DNA of 64,000 nucleotides from CAYVMX01 sp964452725 (GCA_964452725.1 CAYVMX010000004.1:1-64000); one strand, 5' to 3'; shown: positions 16,964 to 25,325, counted from the stretch's first letter. Notes: generated by a model from the sequence alone, not told the origin. A program made the numbers and translations.

Positions 16964-17359
16964 ATGACCTCTCTCGCTACCAAACTAAAAGTCGGTGTCC
17001 TCACACTCCTCCTCGGTGTCACAGCCTTCACCATCGCACCAGATGCCCTAGCCCAAGGTGGCGAAGATATCACCAAGACTTGTACCCAATGGCAAATCGA
17101 TCAAGGCGTTTGTAATCCTGGTTTCCGCGCACTCGCACTACAGCTCCTCAACTGGTTCTTACTCTTCCTTGGACTCATAGCGACAGCTTTCCTGATCTTT
17201 GGTGGCTTCCAATACGTCACCTCCGCTGGTAACGACCAAAACATCGAGAAGGCCAAGAAGGTCATTATTTACGCAGCAGTCGGTATCCTCGTAGTCCTAG
17301 TCTCTGCCGTCCTCGTCAACGCTCTGATCGGTAGCGCGACCAACGCAACGGGTGAGTAA
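16964..17359 (+). CDS. VirB2/TrbC-like small pilin-type protein (T4SS_pilin)
   Basis: The protein has 131 residues: a signal peptide (~1-30, ending PDALA), a short Cys-containing loop (TCTQWQIDQGVCNPG), then two hydrophobic helices (~55-80 and ~98-118) separated by a basic loop (NDQNIEKAKK). This layout is that of VirB2/TrbC pilins and of the short pilin-like proteins common in Patescibacteria. It has its own promoter and terminator, so it is a single-gene unit, consistent with a structural protein made in quantity. No VirB4/VirD4 genes are in the window, so assembly into a secretion pilus is unproven. Confidence 0.75.
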   Translation: MTSLATKLKVGVLTLLLGVTAFTIAPDALAQGGEDITKTCTQWQIDQGVCNPGFRALALQLLNWFLLFLGLIATAFLIFGGFQYVTSAGNDQNIEKAKKVIIYAAVGILVVLVSAVLVNALIGSATNATGE

Positions 17360-17381
17360 TCCTACTGATATCTAAATATTT

Positions 17382-17409
17382 AAAACCCTGTCGCCAGATG
17401 GGGTTTTTT
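17382..17409 (+). terminator. Rho-independent terminator after pilin-like gene
   Basis: AAAACCC (17382-17388) pairs with GGGTTTT (17401-17407) around a 12-nt loop, followed by a run of T. Confidence 0.85.
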
Positions 17410-17440
17410 CTTACTCTCGCTTCTGTTATATTGTGCCCGT

Positions 17441-18391
17441 ATGCAATCCGATCTCAAATTTCTCAAAATCTTTACTGGTAGTAGTAGTCCTGCGCTGGGC
17501 AAAGCTATTTGTAAAAAAATTGGTATTTCTCCAGGCAAACTCAAACTTGAGGATTTTGCTTGTGGAGAAAAATACGTCCAAATCGGTGAGAGTGTCCGTG
17601 GCTGTAACTGCTTCGTAATTCAGACTGCGACTGGCAACGTAAACGAAGAGCTAATCGAGCTTTTCCTCATCATCGACGCACTGAAGCGCAGCCTCGCCAA
17701 ATATATTCACGTTGTAATTCCCCACTTTGGCTATGCTCGCCAAGACAAAATCACCGACCCACGTGAGCCAATCTCAGCGAAACTTATGGCGAGCCTCATA
17801 GAACATGCAGGCGCCAAACATATCATTACGCTCGATCTACACAGCTCTCAGACACAGGCATTTTTCGAAAAACCAGTCGATAACCTTACTGCCAAAAAAA
17901 TCTTCCTCAACTATTTCAAAAAAAAGAAACTCAAAAACTCTGTCGTAGTGAGTCCTGATGCTGGCGGCGCCAAAAATGCCGAGAAATTTGCCAAACTACT
18001 TGGCAGTAGTTTAGCGATCCTCCACAAGAGTCGACCAGCACACAATGTCGCTGAAATCCAACACATCATCGGTGATGTCAAAGGTAAAACTGCCATTATT
18101 TTTGATGATATGGTCGATACAGCTGGCAGTGTCACAGCCGCGGCCAAAGTTCTGAAAAAAAACGGCGTCAAAGATATCTATCTAGCGGCGACTCACGCAG
18201 TCCTCTCCGGTCCAGCCAGAGAGCGCCTGAGCAAGGCTGGCTTCAAAGAGATCGTCGTCACAGACTCGATCCCCCAAGATCTAAAGAAACTTAAGAACAT
18301 CAAAATCCTCTCTATCACTACTTTGTTTGCCGACACTATCAGAGGTGTCCACCAAGGACGTAGCGTCAGTCAGCTCTGGGAAAGCAAATAG
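17441..18391 (+). CDS. prs: Ribose-phosphate pyrophosphokinase (PRPP synthase)
   Basis: The 316-residue enzyme makes PRPP from ribose 5-phosphate and ATP, feeding the histidine, tryptophan, purine and pyrimidine genes found nearby. Visible motifs are IFTGSSSPALGKAI at the N-terminus, IPHFGYARQDK (catalytic flexible loop), ITLDLHSSQTQAFF (pyrophosphate and metal site), VVVSPDAGGAKNAEKFA, and the PRPP-binding IIFDDMVDTAGSVTAAA. Length is standard for class I. Its 3' end overlaps the convergent HisE-like gene by 22 bp. Confidence 0.95.
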   Translation: MQSDLKFLKIFTGSSSPALGKAICKKIGISPGKLKLEDFACGEKYVQIGESVRGCNCFVIQTATGNVNEELIELFLIIDALKRSLAKYIHVVIPHFGYARQDKITDPREPISAKLMASLIEHAGAKHIITLDLHSSQTQAFFEKPVDNLTAKKIFLNYFKKKKLKNSVVVSPDAGGAKNAEKFAKLLGSSLAILHKSRPAHNVAEIQHIIGDVKGKTAIIFDDMVDTAGSVTAAAKVLKKNGVKDIYLAATHAVLSGPARERLSKAGFKEIVVTDSIPQDLKKLKNIKILSITTLFADTIRGVHQGRSVSQLWESK

Positions 18392-18819
18392 CCTTTCTTT
18401 CTACACGCCGCCAAGTCTTTCTCAAAAATATTACTCAATGAAATCTGATTTTCTAGGTGTAGTTTTTCGAGTCTTGCCAGCTCTCTGGCAGCAAACTTAT
18501 CAGCAATAAACTCATCAAAACTCTGTCCTGACTGAATAGCTGCCAGTGCAAGCCAATAAAAAACTTGCGAACTTTCAAGTAAAAAGTCTACCCTGAAGTC
18601 ATCGGAGTGACGATGCGAACCGTCGATACAACCCATGAGCTCAGCAAACTCTGCTGTGGCGCGTGCTCGAAAAAACTCGACATCGTGCTCTAACAAGCTC
18701 CGAGCCGTACCAGAGTCGGAAAACTGCTCTGGCTCACTCTTCATACGAACAAAAACATTGAAAAGCTGCTCGGCCAAATCTAACTCTGCTCTGGTCACTG
18801 GATTTTTTGGTGAAAACAA
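18370..18819 (-). CDS. HisE-like candidate (phosphoribosyl-ATP pyrophosphohydrolase)
   Basis: This 149-residue protein is all-helical in appearance. It is the last gene of a hisF-hisI cluster and overlaps hisI by 25 bp. Position and acidic helices (ATAEFAELMG, then VDFLLESSQVFYWLALAAI) fit the all-alpha NTP pyrophosphohydrolase fold of HisE/MazG, where Glu residues in successive helices bind Mg. But the canonical HisE signature (KVGEEA.E) is not seen, and it is longer than usual HisE (~90-110). HisE is the missing step between PRPP-ATP and the HisI substrate, so context favours this call. It could also be another MazG-like house-cleaning enzyme. Confidence 0.45.
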   Translation of the reverse strand: MFSPKNPVTRAELDLAEQLFNVFVRMKSEPEQFSDSGTARSLLEHDVEFFRARATAEFAELMGCIDGSHRHSDDFRVDFLLESSQVFYWLALAAIQSGQSFDEFIADKFAARELARLEKLHLENQISLSNIFEKDLAACRKKGYLLSQS

Positions 18820-19121
18820 CTACGCTCACCAGTATGACAAGCCTTCAAATTGTCATCATGAGCAACCTTGATCAGCACGGCATCTGTATCGCAGTCAGTA
18901 AATATCTCCACCACCTTGAGCACATTGCCACTCGTCGCACCCTTTTGCCAGAGCTCCTGACGACTACGTGACCAAAACCAAACCGCTCCCGTCTTTAAAG
19001 TTTTTTGATATGCTTCGAGATTTTGAAAAGCCTGCATCAGCACCTCGCCAGTCTCAGAGTCCTGAACAATCGCCGGAATCAATCCAGCACCTTTTTCGAA
19101 ATTAAGCTTTAGATCACTCAC
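18795..19121 (-). CDS. hisI: Phosphoribosyl-AMP cyclohydrolase
   Basis: The 108-residue enzyme opens the adenine ring of PR-AMP, the third step of histidine synthesis. Family motifs are visible: GLIPAIVQDSETGEVLMQAF, then GAVWFWSRSRQELWQKGATSG and the metal-binding DCDTDAVLIKV, plus a C-terminal Cys-His pair (ACHTGERSCFHQ). It is a stand-alone HisI with no fused HisE domain, so a separate HisE is needed. It overlaps hisF by 4 bp (ATGA type) and the HisE-like gene by 25 bp. Confidence 0.95.
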   Translation of the reverse strand: MSDLKLNFEKGAGLIPAIVQDSETGEVLMQAFQNLEAYQKTLKTGAVWFWSRSRQELWQKGATSGNVLKVVEIFTDCDTDAVLIKVAHDDNLKACHTGERSCFHQKIQ

Positions 19122-19879
19122 TTGGTTATTCTAACGGGAATTTTGGCTGCCTTCAAAAACTCTTTGACCGCATTGATTGTAGTTTCTTTGTAATGAAAAA
19201 TACTCGCAGCTAGTCCCGCATCTGCGCCAGTTTTTGTGAAAACTTCGAGGAAATCCTCCGAACGACCAGCACCACCACTGGCGATCACAGGGATCGAGAC
19301 TGCCGCCGAGATTGCCTGCGTCAAACCCAGATCAAAACCCTGCTTGGTGCCATCGGCATCCATGCTGGTCAACAAAATCTCCCCAACACCCAACCGAGCA
19401 CCCCGTCTAGCCCAGCTGACAGCATCGAGTCCTGTATCTTCGCGTCCACCTTTGACAAAGACTCGCCAAGATTCTCCTACTTTTTTCGCATCTATCGCCA
19501 ATACTAAATTTTGACTACCGATCTGTGTCGCGATCTCACTGAGCAGCTCTGGTCGTGCTACAGCAGCGCTGTTGACCGCTACTTTGTCCGCACCAGCACT
19601 GAGGATCTGCCTAGCGTCGGCTACAGAGCGAATACCGCCACCAACTGTAAAAGGAATAAAGATCTGATTGGCCACCTGTTCGACCATTGCGATGACAGTC
19701 TCACGCTGATCCGAGCTGGCTGTAATGTCGAGGAAGCAGAGCTCATCTGCCCCAGCAGTATTATAAAACTTTGCCAACTCTACAGGATCACCAGCATCAC
19801 GTAGGTCTATAAACTGTTCACCCTTGACTACGCGACCAGCGTCAATATCGAGACACGGAATAATGCGTTTGGTAAGCAC
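19118..19879 (-). CDS. hisF: Imidazole glycerol phosphate synthase cyclase subunit
   Basis: The 253-residue TIM barrel converts PRFAR plus ammonia from HisH into IGP and AICAR. Motifs include KRIIPCLDIDAGRVVKG with the catalytic Asp near residue 11, ELCFLDITAS, FTVGGGIRSVADARQIL, and DADGTKQGFDL containing the second catalytic Asp. The phosphate-binding loops IPVIASGGAG and GLAASIFHY follow. The AICAR by-product connects this gene to purP and purH later in the window. hisH is not in this window. It is first of a three-gene overlapping cluster. Confidence 0.95.
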   Translation of the reverse strand: MLTKRIIPCLDIDAGRVVKGEQFIDLRDAGDPVELAKFYNTAGADELCFLDITASSDQRETVIAMVEQVANQIFIPFTVGGGIRSVADARQILSAGADKVAVNSAAVARPELLSEIATQIGSQNLVLAIDAKKVGESWRVFVKGGREDTGLDAVSWARRGARLGVGEILLTSMDADGTKQGFDLGLTQAISAAVSIPVIASGGAGRSEDFLEVFTKTGADAGLAASIFHYKETTINAVKEFLKAAKIPVRITK

Positions 19880-19938
19880 AGTAAAGAAAGATGACTCCAG
19901 TCTAACAGAAATAATAGAAATCAGACTAGCATAAATTT

Positions 19939-19946
19939 GCTATAAT
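19939..19946 (+). promoter_or_regulatory. Extended -10 (TGC-TATAAT), leaderless start
   Basis: TTGCTATAAT, with the -10 hexamer at 19941-19946, lies 8 nt before ATG 19955. Initiation 7 nt downstream of the hexamer would leave virtually no 5' leader. The -35 is weak, as expected for an extended -10 promoter. Confidence 0.75.
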
Positions 19947-19954
19947 AACCGTAT

Positions 19955-21583
19955 ATGAGCCTCTCTAGCCTACGCCTCCAGATCGACACACTAGACGAAA
20001 AGCTACTAAAAATCCTCGCTCAACGTCAAGAACTAGCTGCGCATATCGCTGCGATCAAACAAGCCACTAGACTACCCGTACGTGACCCCAAGCGCGAAAA
20101 GAAGCTCCTCGCCGCCAAACAAAAGCTCGCTACCGAGCTAGGACTCTCGACCAAGGCAACAACCGAAATCTTTCAGCTACTAATGAAAAACTCTCGGAGT
20201 AGTCAAAAAAGTTATTTCGCACTCGCTGAAAAACTCAAACCCAAAAAACTCGTCTACAGAGAAAAAGTAATCAAGACAAAACTAAACCTACTTGAGATCT
20301 TCGCACGTCTGCGACAGGAGTTTGATACGACTTTTTTACTAGAAAGTCTCGGTGAGTACTCCGACTTTTCACGTCAGAGTTTCCTTGGGTTTTCTCCTTA
20401 TGCTGTCTTACGAGCTGAGCCTGGTAAATTGATCGTGGACGATCAAGTATTCCCAACACCCAATCCTTACGAAGCTCTCAAGCAATTCCTGCCACGATTG
20501 CCCCGTGGACGTGGCTTTCGCGGCGGACTTTTTGGCTATCTCACTTATGAAGCGACGCGTTACTTTGATTCGGCTGTAGAATTCAAGAAACACGCGGACT
20601 TCCCCGACTTCGAGTTTGGTTTGTATTACGATGGTCTGATCTTTGATAAAAAAACTAATCAACTCAAATACTTTTATCTAAATGAAGATCGTAGTGCCCT
20701 GCTACACAAGGTCCTCGCTAAATCACTAAAAAAACAGCCAAAATTTCAAGCCAAAGCAACTGGTACCAATCGCACACAAGTAAACTTCGAAAAAGCTGTC
20801 AGCGAAGGTAAAAAAGAAATCGTTGCTGGTAATACTTTTCAGTTTCAGCTCGGACGGAAGTATTTTTACAAGCTCACTGGGGATCGTATCCACCTCTACA
20901 AGACTCTGCGCGAAGTGAATCCTAGTCCGCACATGTTTTATTTGAAGTTTGGCAAACGTGAGCTGATCGGCAGCAGTCCCGAGCTAATCTGCCGCGTAGA
21001 AAATGGTAAAGTAGAAAACTACCCACTCGCTGGTACTCGTAAACGAACAGGTAACACCAAGCATGACGCCAAGCTCGCTCGCGAGCTACTGGCAAATAAA
21101 AAGGAGCGCGCTGAGCACCTCATGTTAGTGGATCTCGGTCGCAACGATGTCGGACGCGTAAGCAAGTTTGGCTCAGTGAAAGTCTCAAAGCTAATGGAGA
21201 TCAAGCGCTTTAGCCACGTCCAACACATCGGCTCGGAGATCGTCGGACAGCTGCGACCAGGACTCACTGCCTTCGATGCACTCGCGACGAATACCCCAGT
21301 CGGTACAGTCTCTGGTGCACCGAAGATCGAAACGATGAAAATCATCGAGCGTCTCGAACCTGACGCCCGTGGTCCCTATGCTGGCGCGGTGGGCTACTTC
21401 AGCCTCACAGGCGACTGTACACTCGCAGCAAATCTACGGAGTCTCTACGCATCTGGCAGTAAGGCGACCGTTCAAGCGAGCGCAGGGATCGTCGCCGACT
21501 CTGTCCCTGCCCATGAGTTCCGAGAAGTAGAAAAAAAGGTCACCGGAGTAATCACGGCACTAAAAAAAGCGAGTAAAAAATAA
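19955..21583 (+). CDS. Chorismate mutase-anthranilate synthase I fusion
   Basis: The protein has 542 residues. Residues ~1-88 form an AroQ-type chorismate mutase (SLRLQIDTLDEKLLKILAQR, IAAIKQATRLPVRDPKRE), which makes prephenate. Residues ~100-540 form a chorismate-binding enzyme. Evidence for TrpE rather than PabB is the LLES motif (128-131), typical of the tryptophan feedback site, and PLAGTR, where PabB usually has Lys before Gly-Thr. Catalytic stretches such as ATNTPVGTVSGAPK and GPYAGAVGYFS are present. The fusion puts two competing chorismate branches (Phe/Tyr and Trp) on one chain. No trpG glutamine amidotransferase is nearby. A folate-directed or other chorismate product cannot be wholly excluded. 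The start ATG is set by the -10 just upstream. Confidence 0.85.
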   Translation: MSLSSLRLQIDTLDEKLLKILAQRQELAAHIAAIKQATRLPVRDPKREKKLLAAKQKLATELGLSTKATTEIFQLLMKNSRSSQKSYFALAEKLKPKKLVYREKVIKTKLNLLEIFARLRQEFDTTFLLESLGEYSDFSRQSFLGFSPYAVLRAEPGKLIVDDQVFPTPNPYEALKQFLPRLPRGRGFRGGLFGYLTYEATRYFDSAVEFKKHADFPDFEFGLYYDGLIFDKKTNQLKYFYLNEDRSALLHKVLAKSLKKQPKFQAKATGTNRTQVNFEKAVSEGKKEIVAGNTFQFQLGRKYFYKLTGDRIHLYKTLREVNPSPHMFYLKFGKRELIGSSPELICRVENGKVENYPLAGTRKRTGNTKHDAKLARELLANKKERAEHLMLVDLGRNDVGRVSKFGSVKVSKLMEIKRFSHVQHIGSEIVGQLRPGLTAFDALATNTPVGTVSGAPKIETMKIIERLEPDARGPYAGAVGYFSLTGDCTLAANLRSLYASGSKATVQASAGIVADSVPAHEFREVEKKVTGVITALKKASKK

Positions 21584-21597
21584 AATCAAATAATATC

Positions 21598-21627
21598 TTG
21601 ACAAAAACAAAATGAAGGGATTAGACT
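21598..21627 (+). promoter_or_regulatory. Sigma70-type promoter with overlapping inverted repeat
   Basis: TTGACA (21598-21603), an 18-nt spacer and TAGACT (21622-21627). An imperfect inverted repeat (AAGG-GATTAG-A-CTAATC-T-CCTT) spans 21616-21637 across the -10, a possible operator for the aminotransferase gene. Confidence 0.6.
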
Positions 21628-21650
21628 AATCTCCTTTTAATAAATTTATT

Positions 21651-23027
21651 ATGTCTGAAGTAAAATCAGCACCTGAACTAGAAGAAATTTTGACCAAAGT
21701 CAAAATTCCAGGAGAAATACAATTAGCACTAGCTGAAATCGAAGCTGGACTAAAAAAGCAGGAATCTGATCAAACGAAAGCAAATAATGAACCACGTCTA
21801 ACTTTATATGATTTTGATTCAGAGTTCGGTCGTCGTATTGACCTTGAGGCAAAGAAGCTAGCAGATAGTGGAATTGATCCTAATCAAATTGCCAGCGCAC
21901 TAGTAAAAAAGTTTGATTTGAGGAACTACGGTATCGGTATTTTGCTAGGGGAAGGTCAGACTCCAATGACAGAATCCCCCACTCTACGCCGCTTAATAAT
22001 ATCTGAAGTACTCCAAAATGGAGAAAGTAATTATGCAAAAAATAGTCCAGAGGTGATGGAGCGAATTAAAAATAATATTTTACGATGGCTACAAATCCCA
22101 GAAGAGTATCAAGCTGATTTTATATTTGCCACTGCTAGCGATGGTGGTACTGGCTCCGGTCAAACCTGTGTACAGACACTATTACAAGCCAATCCTAAAA
22201 TAAGCAAAATTGCCTTAGAGAAAAAAGGCTGGCCTGGACACAAAGCAATGGCCGCAAGCCAAAGAGTAGACCTAAATGAAAAGGAAATCGGTTTTGTCGC
22301 AAAGTCTGAAGTTTTGCCTGCCTACCAGATCGGGCCGCACAATCAAACTGGAATAGTACATCCCACAGGGCTCTGGCAGCAACGCGCCAAAACCGCAGCT
22401 AAAAATAAACAAATGGTTTTCCTTGATCATGCTTATCCTGGCTTTGCGCATGCCTATCAATTGCTAAAAGACAAACCATATACTCAAATTATGGAAGCAG
22501 ATTATAAACGCTTTATTGCACCTTTTTTGGAAAAAGGTGTTACAACTGCCATTTCGGTCGGTCCGACCAAGGCCTTTCGAACATTTAAAAATCGTCCTGG
22601 TGGATTATCACTGATTTATTGCCCCGATCAAAATATTAAGAAGATCCTAGCTGGTGTGATACGTGCACGAGGATCTGCTTTTGAAAATACAAGTACGCGA
22701 GCACTGCTACATGGTTTAGATAGATATATGTCGTACTTTACTGCTGATCATGAGATATCTCTACGAAGGGTAGCTGGAGCTGAAGATCAATGGAGAAAAT
22801 ATAGCAAGGACACTCCACTTGCCAAATTATTTGTAGCAGGCGAGTTCGCTGGTATATTTAGAAATTTTACCTCCAAGGAAGGTGCCGCTAGGACGCTTTA
22901 CGGACATAGGCTTGGCCCAGTAGCCTCCAATGGCAACATTCGCATCAACACTACTGGTCTGCCAGGCAACAAAGAAATAGCAAAGGCTGATGTAACTGCT
23001 TTTGCTAGTGTTATGGCTGACGACTAA
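21651..23027 (+). CDS. Class I PLP aminotransferase, aspartate/aromatic type
   Basis: The protein has 458 residues. It looks like a divergent member of the aspartate/aromatic aminotransferase group. Landmarks are ATASDGGTGSGQTCVQTLL (phosphate-binding turn), VFLDHAYPGFAHAY (Asp/Tyr contacting the PLP ring) and SVGPTKAFRTFKNRPGG. The Lys of the last motif takes the place of the Schiff-base lysine in the usual SKNFGLYNERVG motif. The N-terminal ~60 residues are a charged extension. It sits directly after the chorismate mutase-TrpE gene but has its own promoter. Transamination of phenylpyruvate or hydroxyphenylpyruvate would complete Phe/Tyr synthesis from the mutase product; this substrate is inferred from context. 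It is more AT-rich than its neighbours. Confidence 0.7.
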   Translation: MSEVKSAPELEEILTKVKIPGEIQLALAEIEAGLKKQESDQTKANNEPRLTLYDFDSEFGRRIDLEAKKLADSGIDPNQIASALVKKFDLRNYGIGILLGEGQTPMTESPTLRRLIISEVLQNGESNYAKNSPEVMERIKNNILRWLQIPEEYQADFIFATASDGGTGSGQTCVQTLLQANPKISKIALEKKGWPGHKAMAASQRVDLNEKEIGFVAKSEVLPAYQIGPHNQTGIVHPTGLWQQRAKTAAKNKQMVFLDHAYPGFAHAYQLLKDKPYTQIMEADYKRFIAPFLEKGVTTAISVGPTKAFRTFKNRPGGLSLIYCPDQNIKKILAGVIRARGSAFENTSTRALLHGLDRYMSYFTADHEISLRRVAGAEDQWRKYSKDTPLAKLFVAGEFAGIFRNFTSKEGAARTLYGHRLGPVASNGNIRINTTGLPGNKEIAKADVTAFASVMADD

Positions 23028-23029
23028 AA

Positions 23030-23779
23030 CTAGCCGAATCCTTCTACATGTACCTTTTCCTCTGGCATGCCTAGCTCTATGAGCTTGGCACGGATACCGT
23101 GACTACTAGCTGTACCGCCACAGATATATGCCGTGACACCAGCCAGCACTCCATCTGGGAAATCTGCCGCAATAACATCTGGCAGCCGCCCACAGCGCCC
23201 CGGATAGCCCTCTGGTGGGCGTGAGCAGGCATTCACACACTCAAGATTGGGATTCTGCTTTGCCAGTGTTTGAAACTCTGCTGTATAAAAAACATCGTCT
23301 GTATAACGCACACCAAAGTAGAGTCGCGCCTTACGTTTACTTTTGGTGTCAGTGAGATATTCAGCGATACTTTTGAGCGGAGCGATACCCGTACCTGTAC
23401 CCGCGAGGATCAAATCATCACTACCGCTGATGTCGAAAGGCATAGTACCTGCTGGACCAAAAAACTCGACAATAGCACCAACTTTTAGACTATGTAGGTA
23501 GCCACTCCCCTGTCCGATGTACTCCTCTTTGCTATCTTCTTTTTTTTCTTTGAAGAGCTTTACACACAGCTGAAACTCTCGACCACCAGCTAGTAACGGT
23601 GAGCTGGCAATCGAGTACACTCGCCAAGTCTTGGGATCAACACGCACACTGACAAACTGCCCTGGTGTAAATTTAAGTTGTTTGGGATCATGCATTTCAA
23701 AAGTTAACTCAAAAATATCCGGTGCGAGATCACGACGCTTTTTTAGTTCGGCTGTGAACGGAAAAGGATGTGAAGACAT
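23030..23779 (-). CDS. FAD/NAD(P)-binding oxidoreductase (ferredoxin reductase-like)
   Basis: The protein has 249 residues. ATG 23779 is chosen; the longer frame to 24046 would run into gatA. Residues ~1-100 form an FAD-binding barrel with the RxYS motif (WRVYSIASSP). Residues ~105-249 form the NAD(P)-binding domain with LILAGTGTGIAPLKSIAEYL, a YFGVRY strand and the terminal YICGGTASSHG and VHVEGFG. It belongs to the FNR/BenC-like family and moves electrons between NAD(P)H and a carrier. The ferredoxin at 15875 is a candidate partner. It lacks the C-terminal four-Cys cluster of PyrK, so it is not an obvious partner for PyrD. Confidence 0.85.
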   Translation of the reverse strand: MSSHPFPFTAELKKRRDLAPDIFELTFEMHDPKQLKFTPGQFVSVRVDPKTWRVYSIASSPLLAGGREFQLCVKLFKEKKEDSKEEYIGQGSGYLHSLKVGAIVEFFGPAGTMPFDISGSDDLILAGTGTGIAPLKSIAEYLTDTKSKRKARLYFGVRYTDDVFYTAEFQTLAKQNPNLECVNACSRPPEGYPGRCGRLPDVIAADFPDGVLAGVTAYICGGTASSHGIRAKLIELGMPEEKVHVEGFG

Positions 23780-23816
23780 TGCTGTAGATAATAGCGAATA
23801 ATAACTTAAGATGAAG

Positions 23817-25250
23817 TTAAAGTGTGGGCTTTTGCATATGCCAGTCTGTCGCCGTCTGATAAGTGTGCGCAGCAGCCAGTAAACGTGACTCCTGCCACTG
23901 AGGTGCGAAGAGTTGAAGCCCGATGGGGAGTTTTTTCGTATCGAAGCCGCATGGTATAGAGATACCAGGTACACCGGCCAAACTCGCTGGAATAGTAAAA
24001 ATATCTCCGAGATACATTTCAAGTGGATTGTCTTTTTTTTCTCCAAGCTTGAAGGCAGTAGTCGGTGTCACAGGTGTAGCTAGCAGATCGACTTCTCGAA
24101 AGGCTGCATCGAAATCTTGTTTGATTAGTGTGCGAACTCGTAGAGCTTTTTTGTAAAAAGCATCAGCGTAGCCTGCACTAAGTGCAAATGTCCCGAGCAT
24201 GATTCTCCGTTTGACCTCATCGCCAAAGCCTTTGGTGCGTGCCTCGAAATAGCTCTCAACTAAATTCTGTGCTTCTTTGGCAGCTACTCCGTAGCGAATA
24301 CCGTCGAAGCGCGCTAGATTGGCACTGATCTCACTCGAAGCAATAACATAATAAGCCGGCACAGCATACTCTGTATGTGGCAGGCTAACTTCCTTAACCT
24401 CAGCACCAAGTTTTTTTAGCTCGGCGATCGCTGTTTGGATAGATTTTTCTACTTCAGGATCCAGTCCTGCGATGAAGTACTCTTTGGGGATTCCAATTTT
24501 TACGCCTTTGAGTCCTGTCTTGAGCGCAGCAGGATAGTCCGGTACTTTTGCTGTGCCACTCGTCGCATCTTTGGGATCATTACCAGCTAGCTCTTTCAAA
24601 ACTATCGCAGCGTCCTCGGCTGTCTTGGTCATGAGTCCGACGGTATCGAGACTACTGGCCATCGCGATAGCGCCATAGCGTCCAATCCGTCCGTAGGTCG
24701 GTTTCAATCCTGTCACACCACAGAAAGCTGCCGGCTGACGGATACTACCACCCGTATCACTCGCTGTAGCAAAGACGCACAGATCAGCCGCTACTGCGGC
24801 TGCTGAGCCGGCCGAGCTACCACCTGGCACACGAGTCAAGTCCCACGGGTTTTTCGTCGTCTGATATGCCGAAGTCTCACCTGAACTACCCATGACGAAT
24901 TCGTCCGTATTTAGTTTACCGAGTGTCACCGCCCCAGCTTGTTTTAATTTTGCAACTACTGTTGCATCAAATGGCGGCCTGTAACCATCTAGTATTTTAC
25001 TACCGACTGTAGTCGGCAAGTCTGCTGTACAAAAAACATCTTTATGTCCGACTGGTATACCAGCCAGCACTCCCAAACTGTCATTCTGAGCGGAGCGAAG
25101 AATCTCTTCATTCACACATAGATAACTCTCGATTTTTGGATCGAGTGCTTTTATGCGATCCGAATAAGCCTTGGTTAATTCTGATTCACTGGTTTTTTTA
25201 TTGGTCAGCAGCGTCAGAGTTTCGGTAAGAGTGAGACTAGTTAGATTCAT
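23817..25250 (-). CDS. gatA: Glu-tRNA(Gln)/Asp-tRNA(Asn) amidotransferase subunit A
   Basis: The 477-residue amidase of GatCAB releases ammonia from glutamine to amidate mischarged tRNA. The Ser-cisSer-Lys triad is readable: K70 in GIPVGHKDVF, S145 in VPGGSSAGSAAA, S169 in SDTGGSIRQPAAFCG. Length is normal. Residues 48-58 (EEILRSAQNDS) are encoded by a dispersed repeat (25081-25109) in a surface-loop position before the K70 strand, replacing the usual Ala-rich helix end. gatC lies upstream on the same strand. gatB is not in the window. Confidence 0.95.
   Translation of the reverse strand: MNLTSLTLTETLTLLTNKKTSESELTKAYSDRIKALDPKIESYLCVNEEILRSAQNDSLGVLAGIPVGHKDVFCTADLPTTVGSKILDGYRPPFDATVVAKLKQAGAVTLGKLNTDEFVMGSSGETSAYQTTKNPWDLTRVPGGSSAGSAAAVAADLCVFATASDTGGSIRQPAAFCGVTGLKPTYGRIGRYGAIAMASSLDTVGLMTKTAEDAAIVLKELAGNDPKDATSGTAKVPDYPAALKTGLKGVKIGIPKEYFIAGLDPEVEKSIQTAIAELKKLGAEVKEVSLPHTEYAVPAYYVIASSEISANLARFDGIRYGVAAKEAQNLVESYFEARTKGFGDEVKRRIMLGTFALSAGYADAFYKKALRVRTLIKQDFDAAFREVDLLATPVTPTTAFKLGEKKDNPLEMYLGDIFTIPASLAGVPGISIPCGFDTKKLPIGLQLFAPQWQESRLLAAAHTYQTATDWHMQKPTL
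25081..25109 (-). repeat. SAQND-type dispersed repeat inside gatA
   Basis: TCATTCTGAGCGGAGCGAAG and the following bases to 25109 are the consensus of a small interspersed repeat widespread in unrelated bacteria. It is known for encoding the peptide ILRSAQND when it lands in genes. Here it is in frame within gatA. A second, diverged copy lies 150 bp away at 25260. Confidence 0.8.
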
Positions 25251-25259
25251 AGTGGTTTA

Positions 25260-25325
25260 TCATTCTGAGCGAGGCAAAGAGTCTCATCGGAGTCCTGCGC
25301 CGTCTATGGCAAGCTCAGGATATGC
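25260..25325 (-). repeat. SAQND-type dispersed repeat between gatA and gatC
   Basis: The stretch opens TCATTCTGAGCGAGGCAAAG and continues with GTCTCATCGGAGTCCTG and ...GGCAAGCTCAGGAT. These are the typical left and right halves of the same repeat family. It fills most of the 78-bp gatC-gatA spacer. Confidence 0.75.

Noticed and set aside
23030..23779. PyrK, electron-transfer partner of PyrD
   Set aside because: It lacks the C-terminal four-Cys [2Fe-2S] cluster motif and is far from pyrD.
23780..24046. N-terminal extension of the FAD/NAD reductase
   Set aside because: It would overlap gatA by over 200 bp and has no resemblance to the family; ATG 23779 gives the normal N-terminus.
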